From Pagrus major (Eukaryota > Chordata > Actinopteri > Spariformes > Sparidae), in contig NC_133221.1 of NCBI RefSeq assembly GCF_040436345.1, forward strand, positions 22,330,665 through 22,394,664: a DNA stretch of 64,000 bases, written 5' to 3'. The position numbers and the translations under genes are program-made. Of the stretch, positions 46,301 to 59,599 are shown in pieces; the stretch's first letter is position 1, and the number at the start of each line of letters is the position of its first letter. Under the pieces are notes generated by a model. It saw only the letters and a program-made list of their open reading frames with translations, made no database searches and was not told the DNA's origin.

Positions 46301-49300
46301 TCTATATGTTGTACATCTGCTATTTACTCATTCATGGTGCTTAGAATTAAAGATTTCTTTATGATGTGATCCACCGTGAAGGGGAATTTTAACCAGCAGA
46401 AAATATGTAACATTTTTTAATTGAGAATGCAAATATCAGGATGAATACAATTCTTTTTACTCATTCAAACTATCCCCACTGCAGCACGAGAAGGACCTTT
46501 CATTAGTATAGTATTAATCAGCACACAGTGAGCCCTTCCTGTTATTAAAAACCCCTGAAAGGCCCACAGAGCACAAACACATGATGACACTCATATTTCA
46601 TTATGAGGCAGATATTTAATCCACACAGACGATGACCCGTTTTGATCGGCCTGCTGTTGTGTGGGAGGACCCTTCAAGGATTCATCGCGATGCTGATGTA
46701 AATAAAACTGGGACATGAACACGAGAGGAATGCCGTTAATGCTGCTCAATGGATGATGATGCAACAGCAAAACCACTAACCAATGCAGTTACACCTAAAG
46801 TAAACAGTGACACAGCAAAGGATTAAAGATCAGAGGGGAGAGAAATGGATGCTAATACTTATGATTTAAAATGGACTTGACTTGTTGATTATTGTCAAAA
46901 GAACCAAGTATTGCAGTTGTTTGCCGTTTTTAGTGACACTTTACTTTCATATACTTCTTCACAGTCTGGAAAGTGGTTCAGAACCTCTGCAGACATCTAA
47001 CCGGAGAACTAACGTCTATTTCTTACCATGTTCTGCTCTGCGATGTAGCACTCCACGTAGCGGTTGGGGTGTTCGTTCTTAAAGAGCTCAGAGAAGGTGG
47101 AGTTCTTGGTGTCTCCATCCAGAGCCACCACATGGTCATTGTAACGGCCCAGCTTGGCCAGAGCCATGCCGTACGCCTTCCTTGTAGCAATCTGGTTACA
47201 CAGAGACAAACAGACAACCAATCAATTAACTACGATCGATACAAAACAGATTGTTTATGAACATATAATAGATAACCAAGCAAGGTGTGCTGACTCAAAA
47301 CGTCTGAGCTTGTCTGCCTCCACCGATCATACCTTGTCTCCAGGTTTGTAACTGGGTGCACTTGGCATGCGGATGTTGCGGAGGCTGACAGGTGACGCGT
47401 CCTCATTGGGCGGGGCAGGATAGATGCGCTTGTTACAGCTGACGATGCGGCTCTGCAGCTCCTTCATCACGCTGTCGGCCATGTCTTTGGGCAGGGGTTT
47501 GCCGTGCCAGCCCATCTTATCCTCAGCAGCTGAAAAAGACACAAACACAGACACAAAAAGACACGACTGAGGACAGGAGCAAACAGGTACAGCTGCTATT
47601 GTACAGTGTAATACATGACAATCAGAGGGGAAGTTATAAACTTTTTAGTTACGAGTTAAATAACAGACATTTTCACTGTTTTTGTATAAACTGTGCATGT
47701 GTAATATTGCACGAGTCAAAATTTTGGACCCACCTAAACATATAAACCGAATTCCTGCACACATCCTGCATACTTATCTCTACATACATGTGCTATTTAA
47801 AACATGTATGCAATAAGCCATTGGTCAGCTGTCATACTCATAACAACTGTCCACTTCAGTGGGTCACAAAAGGCAAGTTCAATGGTAAAAAGGTCAGAAT
47901 CCAGAGGCCCCAGGGTTATAACAACACTGACACAGCCTTATTAACACAAAGACACACTCCTCCATACACACACACACACCTTGCTCTTACAACAACTGTC
48001 TTTTTACCTTTCACCAACACACGTGGTCACACACACTCCCCCTCAGAGTTATCACAACACGGGCACAATGGGATGCTGCTGCGAGTGTTTCCTACACATT
48101 CTGAGGGATTACAGAGCAGCAGCAGCTAAAGCACTAAAGCGTTGCCTGGATTACAGCGAGTTAGGGCCTCTGCTCTGATGAAGGGTCCCCGGGGCCGTAA
48201 AGAAAGCTTCTGACGCGAATGCTATTCTCAGCAAGTTGTCACCATTTTACCTTGTCAGGCTTTTGGTGCAATAAAAGCAGGATGTCACATAATAATGACA
48301 GAATTATTGCACAAATCTACACTATACAGGAACTTTTGAGTACTTCTTTATAAGGGCACTATGTTGTTTTTTGGTGAATAAATTCAACCCCAGAATCTTC
48401 ATATTTACAATATTAATGAGGAAATAATGTAAACTTTTGGTCCATAACTGAATAAACAAGCTGTTCTCAGAGGAAAATAAGGTCCCCAGAAAACTGTTTG
48501 AAGCTAGAAAGGTGGCAGGGTCCGCCAACTGTGTTGTCCTTTAAGGGTCAGTTTGTTTATTCAGTTTATTCAATCATGACAACAAAGAATTTGTTTATTT
48601 AGTTTGTTTAGGCATAAAAATAAATCAGTCAGGGCAGATCTTTCTCTTCTGATTAAAATGTCTTCCCCCAAAAATAGTGCACCTTTAAACCAAAAGGAAA
48701 CACAACATGTTAGAACTTCACTTAAACTCCACACAGGATAAACTGCCTCACATACTGTGGATCACTGTGTGTTTGTTGTGATTGTGATTGTGATTGTTGT
48801 ACCTGGGATGCCCTTGCCCTTGATAGTCTTGGCGATGACAGCAAGTGGCTGATGGCGGGGCTGACTCAGCACCTTACACAGCTCCTCCACACTGTGGCCG
48901 TCCACAATGATGGACTGCCAGCTGGGAAAACAGAGGAGATCAAACTTTAAATGCAGTGCTACAGGCGCGTCTCGCTATGAATTCTGGGCCCCTGAATGAA
49001 TGAAACTCTGGAAACTGTTTTTTTTCAGTGCCCTGAATATGTTTCCCTCTCAGCCACCCACCCTCCCTTCTCCTCACACCCTCACCCTCCTACTTCCCCC
49101 TTGCTCACCCAAAGGCCTCACAGCGTCGCTGGTACTTCTCCACATGGTGCTGCAGTGGCGCGGGATCGCTCTGAGCCAGGCGGTTGATGTCCAAGATGGC
49201 CACCAGGTTGTCTAGCTGGTAGTATGAGGCGAAGGCCATGGCCTCCCACACGGAGCCCTCGGACATCTCTCCATCACCCAGCAGGCAGAACACCCGATAG

Positions 49301-50974
49301 CTGCACAGAGAGAGAGATTTTATGTTTAAGTAAACGTGTAAAGACAGATTGATCGACAGAGACAAATGGATACTGGAGCAGCTTATTTTCTATATCAGCC
49401 CGATTTTCCCTTTTGCAACATCCTCCCCATCCTTTGATTCCTCCTATAAGGCTCAATGTGACAGCTGACCCTCACACCTACAACACACACACACACACAC
49501 CTACACACACACACACACACACAAGCACGCAGACACACACTCCACCCTCCCGCTGCGCTCTGATCACCCTCAGTCGTTGCTCCCAGGGCGTAACAACTCC
49601 TGACAGCTTTCCAGTCAAATAGACACATTCTCATTAAAGCTGGAAGATAGGCCGAGACACGCCGCATTACACCACGCATTCCAACCTCGAGCCCAAAGAA
49701 AAAACACACGGCAGAGAGAGAACAGAGAGGAGGAAGGAAAGAAAGAGAAGAGAGGAATTCCACACAGAGGTGGAGACGGAGAGAGGGAGAGAAAAGAAGA
49801 AGAGATTTGAGACTGGAGGGGGGGAGAATAAATGCTACCAGTTAAACTGATCTGTAAACCCTGCAGGTCAGGTTCTGAAATATGTCTGCTCCTCTGAAAA
49901 CTATCCATAATAATATACAGATGCATTGAAGCAAATCTGGAAAAAGTACCAGCTTGTGTTCATTATGAATTGAGTTAATCCTGCCTAAAGAAACTGCAGA
50001 ATCAGGAATGCAAGGCTCCTCTCTGTTCATCTGCATCTTATCCAACTTAACATATCTGAGGGACATACAGTATAAAAACACATCAAAAGAAACAGTGAAA
50101 ATGACAAAGTTTAGGTCATTTTCAGGTCTGTTTAAACGCTAACGCTTTCTTTTCACATTTTTTACTAAATATAGAATACCTGCCCTTTAGCATTTCATTT
50201 TTACTTGTACATTTATGCACATGTTTATGAAGAAGATGTTTCAGTAACTGTGTTAAACACAAAGTAATTTTAGTATCACAGGTAAAAGTTGCAGATTGTG
50301 ATAAACCTGCACGTTCCCTCAAAGGTGATTAGAGCTGCAAGGATTAGATGATTAATTGATTCGTTGACCGAAAGAAAATTAGTTGCCAACTATTTTGATA
50401 AATGGTAAATCATTTCAGTCAGTTATTAGGCAAAAATGCCAAACATCTGCTGGTTCCAGCTGCGTAAATGTAAGGATTCGCTGCTTTTCTTTGTCACTGA
50501 TGAAAGTAAATGAAGAGTCTTTGGGTTTTGGACTGTTGGTTGGACAAAAAAGCAATTTGAAGACGAGACTTTGGGCTCCGGGAAATTGTGATGAGCAAAT
50601 GTAATGGTGGGCCATGGGCCAAAAGCAAACACCTAGTGCATTGTATTGTGAAAATACAAATGGTCCTGTGCCAAGTGTCCGCCCTTCTCAGATCATGACA
50701 AATAATAGTAATTAATCATAATAATAATGGGGATCCTAAATATTTGAAGTGCATTTTACCTCACAAAAATTTATTTATATGATTTTTTATTTTATTTACT
50801 TTTTTCCTCTCTAGAAACACATGCTGGGCCATATTGAACCTTATAGCCGCACATTTGGCAGCCCTGGACTAAAAGATTAATCATGATAACAAGCAGATCG
50901 ATAATTAAAATAATAATTAGTTGCAGCCCGTAAGGTGATACCAACACTGATCAAGAGTAAAGTGATGCTACTGA

Positions 50975-51057
<83 letters not shown>

Positions 51058-54000
51058 AAGGGCATCCAATACAGCTACAGCAGGTGGAGGCAGTTTTTGA
51101 GCTACAGAAGTAAAGTAATCCCCCCGGAGGTGTGAGGTGTGCGTGCTTCTTTGCAGGCTGAGAGCAACAGATCAAGACAAGGTGATACCTCTCCTTGAAA
51201 ATGGCCAAAACCCTTCCAACTGGCACACACACAAACATGCACACACCTACCTCATACCTACTTGTGTCACCCGCACCATTACACCCTGCCAACTCAAAAC
51301 CAACGAAGAAGAAGAAGCTTCCAGTCGATACACTTGGTGCTGAGCTGCATGCTGAACAAGCATGAGGAGGAACGCTGCATGTGTTTGATCCAATAATCTC
51401 ATCTTTACATGTTTACTGAGTATTGAACCAGAGTCTCATACGCATGGATCCATGAACTGCGTCAGTTATTCAGTCTCGTCTCAGTGCTGCTGATAAATGT
51501 ATCTGACGGGTTCATTCATGTATTATATTTTAATAAAACACACCCTCAGAGAGGCTGAGGGTGTGTTTGGTTGTTTGTAGGATTCATTTCCTGCTATAAT
51601 TTGACCACTAATAGACAATAAATATGATATATTCCATTATTTTATGAGTGGTTGATACAGCACCATTCAGCAGTTTTTTGTTATTATGTTATGAAACTGG
51701 TGATGCAGCCTTCTACGTGAGTCGTTATGTTGCAGCGAATTAGTTTGACAAGCTGCTCTGAGCATCGCAGGGGAAACACATGCGCCCTTCTGCATGCACA
51801 AACAATTACATGCATGGTGAAAATGACATTATCTACCGTGTATATATAGATGCAACAGACACACAGCCGTGGATTTTGACATTTTTCGGAGAGAAGATGG
51901 GGGTAAAGGGCGAGGCAAAAAGATGAGGGGGGACTGTGCTCTTGCATGTGTGATTATTAGAGCAGAAACAATCGAGTGCACACAGAATGCAGAGTGAGAG
52001 ATATCAAGGGCAGCCAACTCAGGCTGCAAGTACGCCGTTCCCCGACTGCCTGTTTCAGTGCGTCTGTTGTGTGTAAAAACAACAAAATTGCCTATGAGAC
52101 GATCTCCCACCATTCTGTCCTTTCAGAAATGTGTTCCTGAAATTCAGAGTTCAGCTCGGATGCTTTTGTGTCATATCCATGTTCTGTGAAAATGTGAATA
52201 GGAATGTGTTGCATCTCGCTTTCTCTATTGTTAGACTGAAATCCATGTAGCTCTTTCTAGATCACACTAGAGACTGACCCTGCTCACATTTCAGGCCTGT
52301 TAATCTATTGTGATACAAACACGTTTACAGCTGCAGGACTGTGCACAAAAACAAATTAATCTCAACCTCCGCATTTGGATTTCACCTTTGTGAAGAGACA
52401 CATTAATCCCCATCACTGATTTCTGTAACCAAACTCGTTTCTGAGCAGATGCCCTCGTTCATCCAGATCTGAAGGTGAAACTGATCAGAGGTCAGCTCTC
52501 CTGGCTCTCCTGGAGTGGCTGCCCAAATGTCAACCCAGACCAAGCCTGTCAGGTACAGTTTGATGCAAAGCTGCAGGCTGAAATGTCACATGTCAGCACG
52601 GCTCGCTGCGGCGTACATTATGTCATGCATAATTTCATACCGTCTACCTTAATATGTGCAGATGCAAGCTGAGCCGCTGCGCTGCTTCATGTGTGTTTTG
52701 TGCATGTTGAGGAGTCGCTGCATGAGGTCGTTTTCTTTTATCAGGGACATTTTCTGTGTGTATGCGTGTGTTTGTGTGTGTTTTTGTCTGTTTTTGTGTG
52801 TGTTACCTGGCCTTGTCAAAGTATTTTCCAGTGTAGGCCATTCCACAGGCAGCTCCAAGCCCCTGACCCAAAGATCCAGTGGCCACATCCACAAACTGCT
52901 GCTTCTGTTAGCACACACACACACACACACCAAACATGCATCTTACTCTAAACTCAAGTTTGCAAACACAAAAAGCATGAAGAAGTCATGTTGTCAGGAC
53001 AGTGGCTGCAGTATCCGGGTTTATGTGAACACAGTGTGTCATTAATGTCTGCAGCAGAGGAGAAAGGAGCCGAGGACGGAGCATCTCTGTCACACAAACA
53101 CATCTTTGTCCCTGTGTTCCGGCCTGCATACAGTTTGTCTGTTATGTGTGTATTCATGAATGTGCAGCGAGTGGAACACGCGTTCTGCTCTAAAGTATTT
53201 TAGAGGGAAAAGACAAAGATTACAAAGAGGCTGGAACACATAAGCCTATTTATTTTTATTTATTTTACACTATTCTGTTCATCATAGTCAGATGAAACTC
53301 GTTTGGATGGTCTCATCCTGCTGCTGCATTTTTATAATGTAGTGTGAGAAATATTCAAAGTGTTTCTAGCTGGGAGATGGAGACTATCCTATAATCTATC
53401 CTGCTGACAGGAACATTTTGAATGGCTGCATCCAGTGACATATATTTCCTTGGTCACGTCATATTAATATTTTAAGATTCTTAGATGCTGTCAAAAGGTT
53501 TGCCCAAAGCCTAAATAAGCTCTAAGAAGGTAAAGTCTGACAGATAGCTACATGCAGGAAGTGACTAGAAGCAAAGTCAAGCTTAACCTGAAGCATAAAA
53601 GGTTATGGTATGATGTTTGAGTGGGTAAAAGATACCATTAAACAGCTCAGGGAACTGTCCTTAAGTCAGATCATTCATGTTTATCATAAGTTTATTTACT
53701 GTGAAACTTTCATTAAAATACCCAAAATCAACACACAGAATGGTGGTGTCAGATTTACTCACCGGCACAGGGTGTCCCTCCAGGATGGAGTCGACCTTGC
53801 GGAGGTTGAGGAGCTCGTTCTCCTTCAGATAGCCCGTCTCCGCCCACACGGCGTACAGCACAGGGGCTGCATGACCCTGAGGAGGCGCAGGTGAAAGAAA
53901 GAGGTTAGAGTGTGACACAATTTATTGTTTAACTGATCTGCTAGAAATGCTGAAATGGTTTAGAAAACCCTCATCAATCCTTGGAGCTTTAAGATCCTAT

Positions 54001-54984
54001 TTTTATGTCTCTAATCTATGTTTTTCCTCTGTTTTTCCCCTTCCTGTAATTACCTTTCCTGCACACCTGAAAAAAGAGTTTCCTGCTTAATAAATATTAG
54101 AGAACAAAAAATAAAAATACAAGTCTGGAATTCGCAACTGGCATCTTCTAGATGTCAATTCAGGAGTAAAATCACAGTTAAACATGGGTGAAAAATATAA
54201 TACCATGTGAGCAGGTGGGTAAGGATGCTGAAATAGTGTGCAGAGAAAAAAAAAACCACACTCTCAGGAGCTTCATACATCAAGGCACTGCTCATTACTC
54301 CTTACTATTTGTCTGCACGGGCCTGCTTGCAGATATTGGAGATACTTAAATAACATTTTCCAGTCAAGTTTGAAACTCATCTCAGAGCTCATTTATCAGA
54401 AATCCGTCAACTGCACAACTTTAATTTTGTGGCACATGCAATTTTTTAAAAATATGTGTCTCCTTATAGTTAGTAAGTGAGTTGTCTTCGATGTCCTCTG
54501 CACGTGTAGGTGTTACCTTGGAGAGGACGAAGCGGTCGTTGTTGGGGTTACGGGGGTCTTCAGGTCGGTACTTCATGGTATGAAAGAACAGCACAGACAT
54601 GATCTCTGCCGCGCTGCAACATGATGTGGGATGACTGGAACAAAACGATGGGAGAGAGCAATCAGACACAAAGCAATCAGATTTAAAAAACTGATGTGCC
54701 TCTGGATTCCTTAGCTCAAATCTGTAAGGATGTGTCAGAGCAAACTGTTCACACACAGATGCAGAGGAGGAGGGAGAACAGAGAGACAAAGTGACTCTGT
54801 CACTTTAAATGTAGTGGGTTAAATCATGCCAGACCAACTGTAGTCAGAGAGTTATGTAAGACAGAAAGTAAGCAGGCTGAGTTTATTAGGGTCCAGGCAG
54901 TCAGTAAGTACATACACTGTACATTATCTCTCTCTCTTACAACACACACTCATAAAGAAGTCTGCTCTCTCTCATACATGTGCG

Positions 54985-55023
<39 letters not shown>

Positions 55024-56550
55024 ACATACAGAGACATCATACAAAGTGTCGTCCCAAACTGTTAAAGTCCATTCAATGAAATAACAGGTTAAGATGAGGT
55101 TTGATCTCCTGAACGATATTCCTCCTTTAAATTTCAAACCACATGCCAATAATACCTCACTCAGGCCTCCTCCACTGAAGGCATTTTTCCTTTACTCTCC
55201 TGAAATGTGATCAAATAATCAAAAATGAGCCAAAGCAAACAAAAAACCACCAGTAGGAGATGAATAAACAGGATGAAGGATGTTCAAACAGGAATTTTAA
55301 TTGCAAATATCTTTTGACCACAGGGCAGGTCACATGGTTGCATAGAACAGTATGCGCTTCAGGTTTAAGCGCACTCAGTCGCACAGTCTCACCAGCAGCA
55401 TGTCTGAAATGACTTAAAGAAAGGTAGCATACATAGATATCAGTCGAGACTAATCAATTACAGAGAAAATACAGGTATAACGGGTCTGTCTTTATTAGCT
55501 ACTCTGCCCTGCTAAATATTTTGTGCAGCCTTTGGATGTTGAAAATGCAAAAAAAAATTAAAAAAAATAAAAAATCTTTCATTTACTATCACTCCAAAAA
55601 CATTGCAGCACCTTTGTTAATTCGAGTTTTATTTTGAAATGTCTCACCGGACGTATTCTCCCTAAATTAAAGCCTCTTGACAGTCGTGTGTCAGGCTGCA
55701 TCGGGGCACGCAGGCGCGGAGCGGGGCGGCAGCAGCGCCTCTGTCCATGAGTGTGTGCGTCCTCGGCCGGTTCCATTCTGCCGCCGCCACACACCACGTC
55801 AGCCCACGAGCCGCACCACTGGCTGCACGGGATCACGCATGGACCGACCCGGTCTCTGCTCCTCCTCCGTTACATAACGGAGCACGGAGTACAGAAGGGG
55901 TTAAGGAGGGCGGGCCGCCGAGGCACCTGCAGCGGTTTATAACGCCGAGCCTCCACATCAGACACGATTTAATAAATGTATTACGATTTGAAGGGGCGGT
56001 TCTGCAAAACATTACACGCCTGTTACTTAAATGCATGGCTCTCAGACACTTGGCGCGTTTGTGCATTGGAGTCCTGGCACGAAAACGCAAATTAACTCTT
56101 TACGCGGAGCAGCTCTCCATTCTGGGGGAAGTGCGTAAATTGCGCGCGACGCATGTTTGCAAAACAAGATAAGAAAATGTAAAGTTCATCAATTTTTGCA
56201 CAAATATTCTGTATCTGCACAACAATTAACTGTAGCGTTATGTGTCTGCTCTGCTGTCAGTCCATCAGGACAGGCTTCATGTTCTCCATTTATAAATTCG
56301 AGCCCACGTTTCTACTTTTTCCACCTTGTAGTTTGTCCTCTAAACAGACAGGTGCATGAATCACACGCCGACTGGCTCAGGACAGTAGTCACACTACTCT
56401 CTGCCTCCAGCGCGGTTTAATCTCATCGCACTCATCCTCTTACCCGCTGCCCGCTGCAGTTGTCGCCTTGATGGAGTTGATCCGGAGCCGGGTGGCGATG
56501 TTCCTGAGCGCCTGCACGGTCTGCTGGTCCGGTTTATGGTAGTCCTCCAT
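40398..56550 (-). CDS. tkt: Transketolase
   Basis: Thiamine-diphosphate enzyme of the non-oxidative pentose phosphate pathway that moves two-carbon ketol units between sugar phosphates in the cytosol. Fourteen coding exons on the minus strand: 56550-56444, 54634-54517, 53876-53763, 52904-52807, 49300-49109, 48921-48803, 47529-47333, 47191-47027, 45513-45357, 44426-44296, 43605-43522, 43396-43303, 43187-43065, 40585-40398. All donors and acceptors are GT-AG and phases agree, giving 628 aa (human TKT 623). It starts [10 protein letters not shown], close to human MESYHKPDQQ. Visible sites: His37 in GSGHPTS, the ThDP/Mg motif GDGE (Asp155) through DINRL, GWHGKP, the catalytic Glu in AEQN (about Glu367), [17 protein letters not shown], and [14 protein letters not shown] near the end. 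Teleosts often have two tkt copies; which one this is cannot be told. Adjacent dcp1a on the same strand matches the human neighbourhood. Confidence 0.96.
41898..42136. mobile_element. Short inverted-repeat element (MITE) in the last tkt intron
   Basis: Ends read TAGGGCTGCACAATA on the left and, reversed, TAGGGCTGCACAAATA on the right. About 240 bases long, no coding capacity. The termini fit a hAT-like non-autonomous family by resemblance only. Confidence 0.65.
42560..42790. repeat. C/T-rich low-complexity tract
   Basis: Plus-strand pyrimidine-rich block (purine-rich on the tkt sense strand) in the last tkt intron. The long ORF across it is compositional. Confidence 0.55.
44565..44700. repeat. 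GA-rich low-complexity tract
   Basis: Purine-rich on the plus strand, hence polypyrimidine in the tkt pre-mRNA, in the intron between exons 9 and 10, about 140 bases upstream of the exon 10 acceptor. Confidence 0.55.
45760..46265. repeat. Decayed teleost interspersed repeat
   Basis: Words such as 'cttttcctctagcagcacct', 'gttgccatgaaattt' and 'catatggtaaacattaaacc' match the element at about 12470-12940 with many changes. In tkt intron 8. Confidence 0.45.
49480..49540. repeat. CA-rich microsatellite block
   Basis: Interrupted CA dinucleotide tract in the tkt intron between exons 4 and 5. Confidence 0.75.
50332..50930. mobile_element. 'AGCTGCAA...TTGCAGCCC' inverted-repeat element, interrupted
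   Basis: Left end 'gagctgcaaggattagatga', right end 'ataataattagttgcagccc'. Internal words 'caaacatctgctggttccag' and 'gggttttggactgttggttg' identify a widespread teleost non-autonomous element. Sequence from about 50640 to 50860 looks unrelated and may be a later insertion or a diverged centre. Confidence 0.65.
50976..51053. repeat. (CA)n microsatellite
   Basis: Uninterrupted CA run of about 78 bases in the tkt intron between exons 4 and 5, close to the end of the preceding inverted-repeat element. Confidence 0.95.
51536..51568. repeat. Perfect 14-bp hairpin in tkt intron
   Basis: AAACACACCCTCAG and CTGAGGGTGTGTTT are exact reverse complements around the loop AGAGG. An AATAAA hexamer overlaps its left edge (51532-51537). 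Function unknown. Confidence 0.6.
54986..55021. repeat. (AC)n microsatellite
   Basis: AC run of about 36 bases in tkt intron 1. Confidence 0.9.
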
Positions 56551-56950
56551 CTGTCCGATGCAACGAAGGAGAGCACACACACGCACACACAAGTAGGGTT
56601 AAATGGAGTTAAGAGTTAAAGTCCCTGGTCCGATGTCCCAGGAATGAAGGCGGTGAGTGTGCAGCGGACGATGGCAGGGGTTAAAAAGAGACGGACGGTG
56701 GTGCTGAACCTGACAGACACAGGAGGGAGGGAGGGAGGGAGGGAGGGAGGGGGCGTGTTCGCAGGCAAAGCCTATGAATATGGCTAATCTCGGGCTAAAA
56801 GGAGCCTACAGTTACCCCACGCACGAGCACAGCCAATAGTTGGAAGGCTTTGGGCTGGAGACCAAGGCCACACGCACGCTCGCACGCTCACAGAGAGTAA
56901 GGCACACTGTGGACAGGGACACACAGGTTACACTTTATAACACGGGTACA
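56551..56950 (-). promoter_or_regulatory. tkt: tkt promoter region
   Basis: Directly upstream of the tkt start codon on the minus strand. The first exon and the adjacent intron 1 (about 55680-56550) are CpG-rich. A CCAAT box is present in inverted orientation relative to the gene (plus-strand CCAAT 56833-56837). A GGGA tandem at 56723-56753 provides a G-quadruplex-type motif. The exact transcription start is not visible. Confidence 0.45.
56723..56753 (+). repeat. (GGGA)n tandem repeat upstream of tkt
   Basis: About seven GGGA units ending in a GGGGG block, roughly 175 bases upstream of the tkt ATG, on the strand opposite to the gene's sense strand. Confidence 0.85.
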
Positions 56951-57099
56951 AATCATATACTCAAATAAAGCTTAAGATATTATTTAAAAGCATGAAACGT
57001 TATCATTAACTCCTGAGCATTAATACATGAGAACAAAATTAAACTGGATTTCACATAAAACTTCAGTTCAGACCCATGTCCCATGCAGAACCTTCTCTC

Positions 57100-57625
57100 C
57101 AGTAATGGAATGTAACTAAGTAATTTTACCAAAGTATTGCACTAAAGTACAATTTTTAGGTAATGTGAGTATTTATATTTTCTGCTACTTTATACTTCAA
57201 CTCCTCTACATTTTGGGGGCAAATATTGTCCTTTTTACTCCCCTACCTTTATTTGATAGTTACTTTGCAGATTGCATGCTGCACCAGAACCAAAGTAACT
57301 AAGTAATTTTTAAATACAATTTTTAAAGACAATTTGAAAAAACAAAACAAACAAACAAAAAGCCCTATTCTAATCAGTAAAATGCTGAATATTGGATCCA
57401 GTAATCTGACCCACAGTACACAGTCAATACATACATATAAATCTGTCTATAATTTACTTTTACTTGTACTTTCGATACTTAAGTAAATTTATTTTTAGAT
57501 ATTTTAAGACTTTTACTCAAGTAACATTCATATGTGTGACTTTCACTTTTAGTAAAGTAATATTTTAACACCATATTTGTACTTCGACTCAAGTATGACT
57601 TCAGGGTACATTTTACAACACCGCT
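57100..57625. mobile_element. Teleost non-autonomous element of the 'AAGTAACTAAGTA...ACTCAAGTA' type
   Basis: Contains 'tgtaactaagtaatttta', 'ctgctactttatacttcaac', 'ctctacattttgggggc' and 'gacttttactcaagtaac', typical of a very common percomorph DNA element. No ORF; limits approximate. Confidence 0.6.
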
Positions 57626-59289
57626 TTTCTCATAGAAATATGAGCCTGTTTCTTAATTAAACTGGTTGTCAGATGCAAACATTTACATATTGAACATAAA
57701 TACAGTTACATAACATTTTATGGTGCTAAAATCCAGCTAATTTAGGTGCATATCAATTCATTCCTTGTGTGTGTGAACTAATCACATAAAGTCAGAGTAT
57801 AACTTCATTTAATAGTGGGCAACAGGAATTCATGATACCTTGTACATTAATCACATTAAATCATAATGAGTCAGACATTAGTTAAGTATATGATTTGTGC
57901 CCTTATTATAAAGTGTTAGCCATTTTTATTTGAGAGAAACATCTGGTAAAATAAACAATTGCACACAGCGTTGTGACCGTGACATTAAATATTATAATGA
58001 CCATGCATGTGGCTGCACAGTTAAGGCATAATTTGACTGCCATAGAACAAAATTCAGCTCATTATTTCTGTATTTTGGTTGACCTTTCCATTGAATGACA
58101 AAGGTTCTTATATTGTTACTGTCGCCTCCCTCAATCACTGCATGCAACTACAGTATAAAACCTATAAATATGCTCTTAGATGCTCTCACTTCCCTCTAAT
58201 GGACTTTCCTTGTAGTTGCACAATGTGGCAGTATGGGTATGAAACTGAAAACTGTAATATGACTGCAGTACTATCACTAAGAAACCTCCTGTAGATTTAA
58301 AAAGTGGAGGATATGGCATGGAAATTTAGGCTGTTAGGTTGAGGCCAATGTCAGAAAGGATGAATGAAATTAATGCAGAATAAGCAGCTACACAGGGGCT
58401 GAGCATCACGTAAAAGCAGGTGTTTGATGTGGATCCAACCATGTTCAACTGGCTTTTTCAGGAAAAACCTTTCCTTGTGTCCTGGTCCGACTGAAATGAA
58501 AATGTTTAGCAAAGAATTAACAAACATATCAAGACACAGTTGCAGGTTCTCTCTATAAACAACCAAGTGCATCTGTGAAGGTAGCGTGAGTAGAGAGGAA
58601 GGAAGGGTGACATGTAAAAGGAAGGATCACAGATAACAGTAATCTTACCTTAATGACATTTCCTTCAGAGGGTGACCCGATTGGCTGCAGCACAAACAAG
58701 CTTTACCTGCAACATGCACTTAACGCCATTCAAGTTAGTAGTAGGCAGATTTTTTTTAACACCACAAGTAGAGTGTAATTTTGTCTTTTATAAAGGTTAA
58801 TTTTATGATTATGAGAACTCTAAAAGGCTGGGTGACTCCACCTGCAGAGACACACTTGCACATTTGGCCAGGAGGAAACATGAGGAGGTAGATTAATAAC
58901 ATTCTCCGGGACAATCTACCAAGTTAATCAAGATCTCCCTGTGTATGAGGAGAAAGACGTGTTTTGTCACATAAACCCAGAACGACTCCCAGATCTCAGA
59001 TGAAATAAATCCTTGCATGGGCCTGAAACCAACTGATTACAATTTAATGTTGACAGTTACAACAGTTAGCACATAGCGACATCTGGTGGCCAAGCAGCGA
59101 AACTGCACCAGCCTCTTCTACTTCTGAAAATGAAGGAAACGTCACAGGTTCAAGGAAACCAGAACAAAACAGAACTATATACCATTTAGTTACATTGATA
59201 CAGACTATTTCAAAACTGTCAGAAAAAGTAAAGAATAAATTAGGAAATTTCTTTAGATAAAATCCCAGTCCTGTGTTATCTTTAAAGCA

Positions 59290-59599
59290 AAGCTGCAAAG
59301 ATTAATTGATTAGTTGTCAACTATAAATTAACCACCAACTATTTTGAGAATGGTTTAATTGATTTGAGTAACTTTTTTAAGAAAAAAGGGACAAAATTCT
59401 CTGCTTCCAGCTTTTTGTACGTGAATATTTTCTGTTTTCTTTACTCCTCTATGACAGTAAACATCTGTGTTATGGAAAAAACAAGATTTGAGGAGGCTTT
59501 GGGAAACACTTTTCACTATTTCTAACATATACAGACCAAAGGAATAATAGATTAATCAAGAAGATAACACAATGAAAATAATCATTAGTTGCAGCCCTA
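59290..59599. mobile_element. 'AGCTGCAA...TTGCAGCCC' inverted-repeat element
   Basis: Left end 'agctgcaaagattaattgat' and right end 'aataatcattagttgcagcc' are inverted relative to each other. About 310 bases, the most complete copy of the family in this window. Non-coding. Confidence 0.7.

Noticed and set aside
49395-49763. 122-codon minus-strand ORF
   Set aside because: Runs through a CA microsatellite (Cys/Val repeats) in a tkt intron.
50976-51053. CRISPR-like or satellite array
   Set aside because: This and the other CA/GT blocks are simple dinucleotide microsatellites without spacers; the genome is clearly eukaryotic.
40398-56550. Transketolase-like (TKTL) rather than TKT
   Set aside because: TKTL1 has a deletion in the ThDP-binding region; here the GDGE...DIN segment and full N-terminus are present and the neighbour is dcp1a, favouring true tkt.
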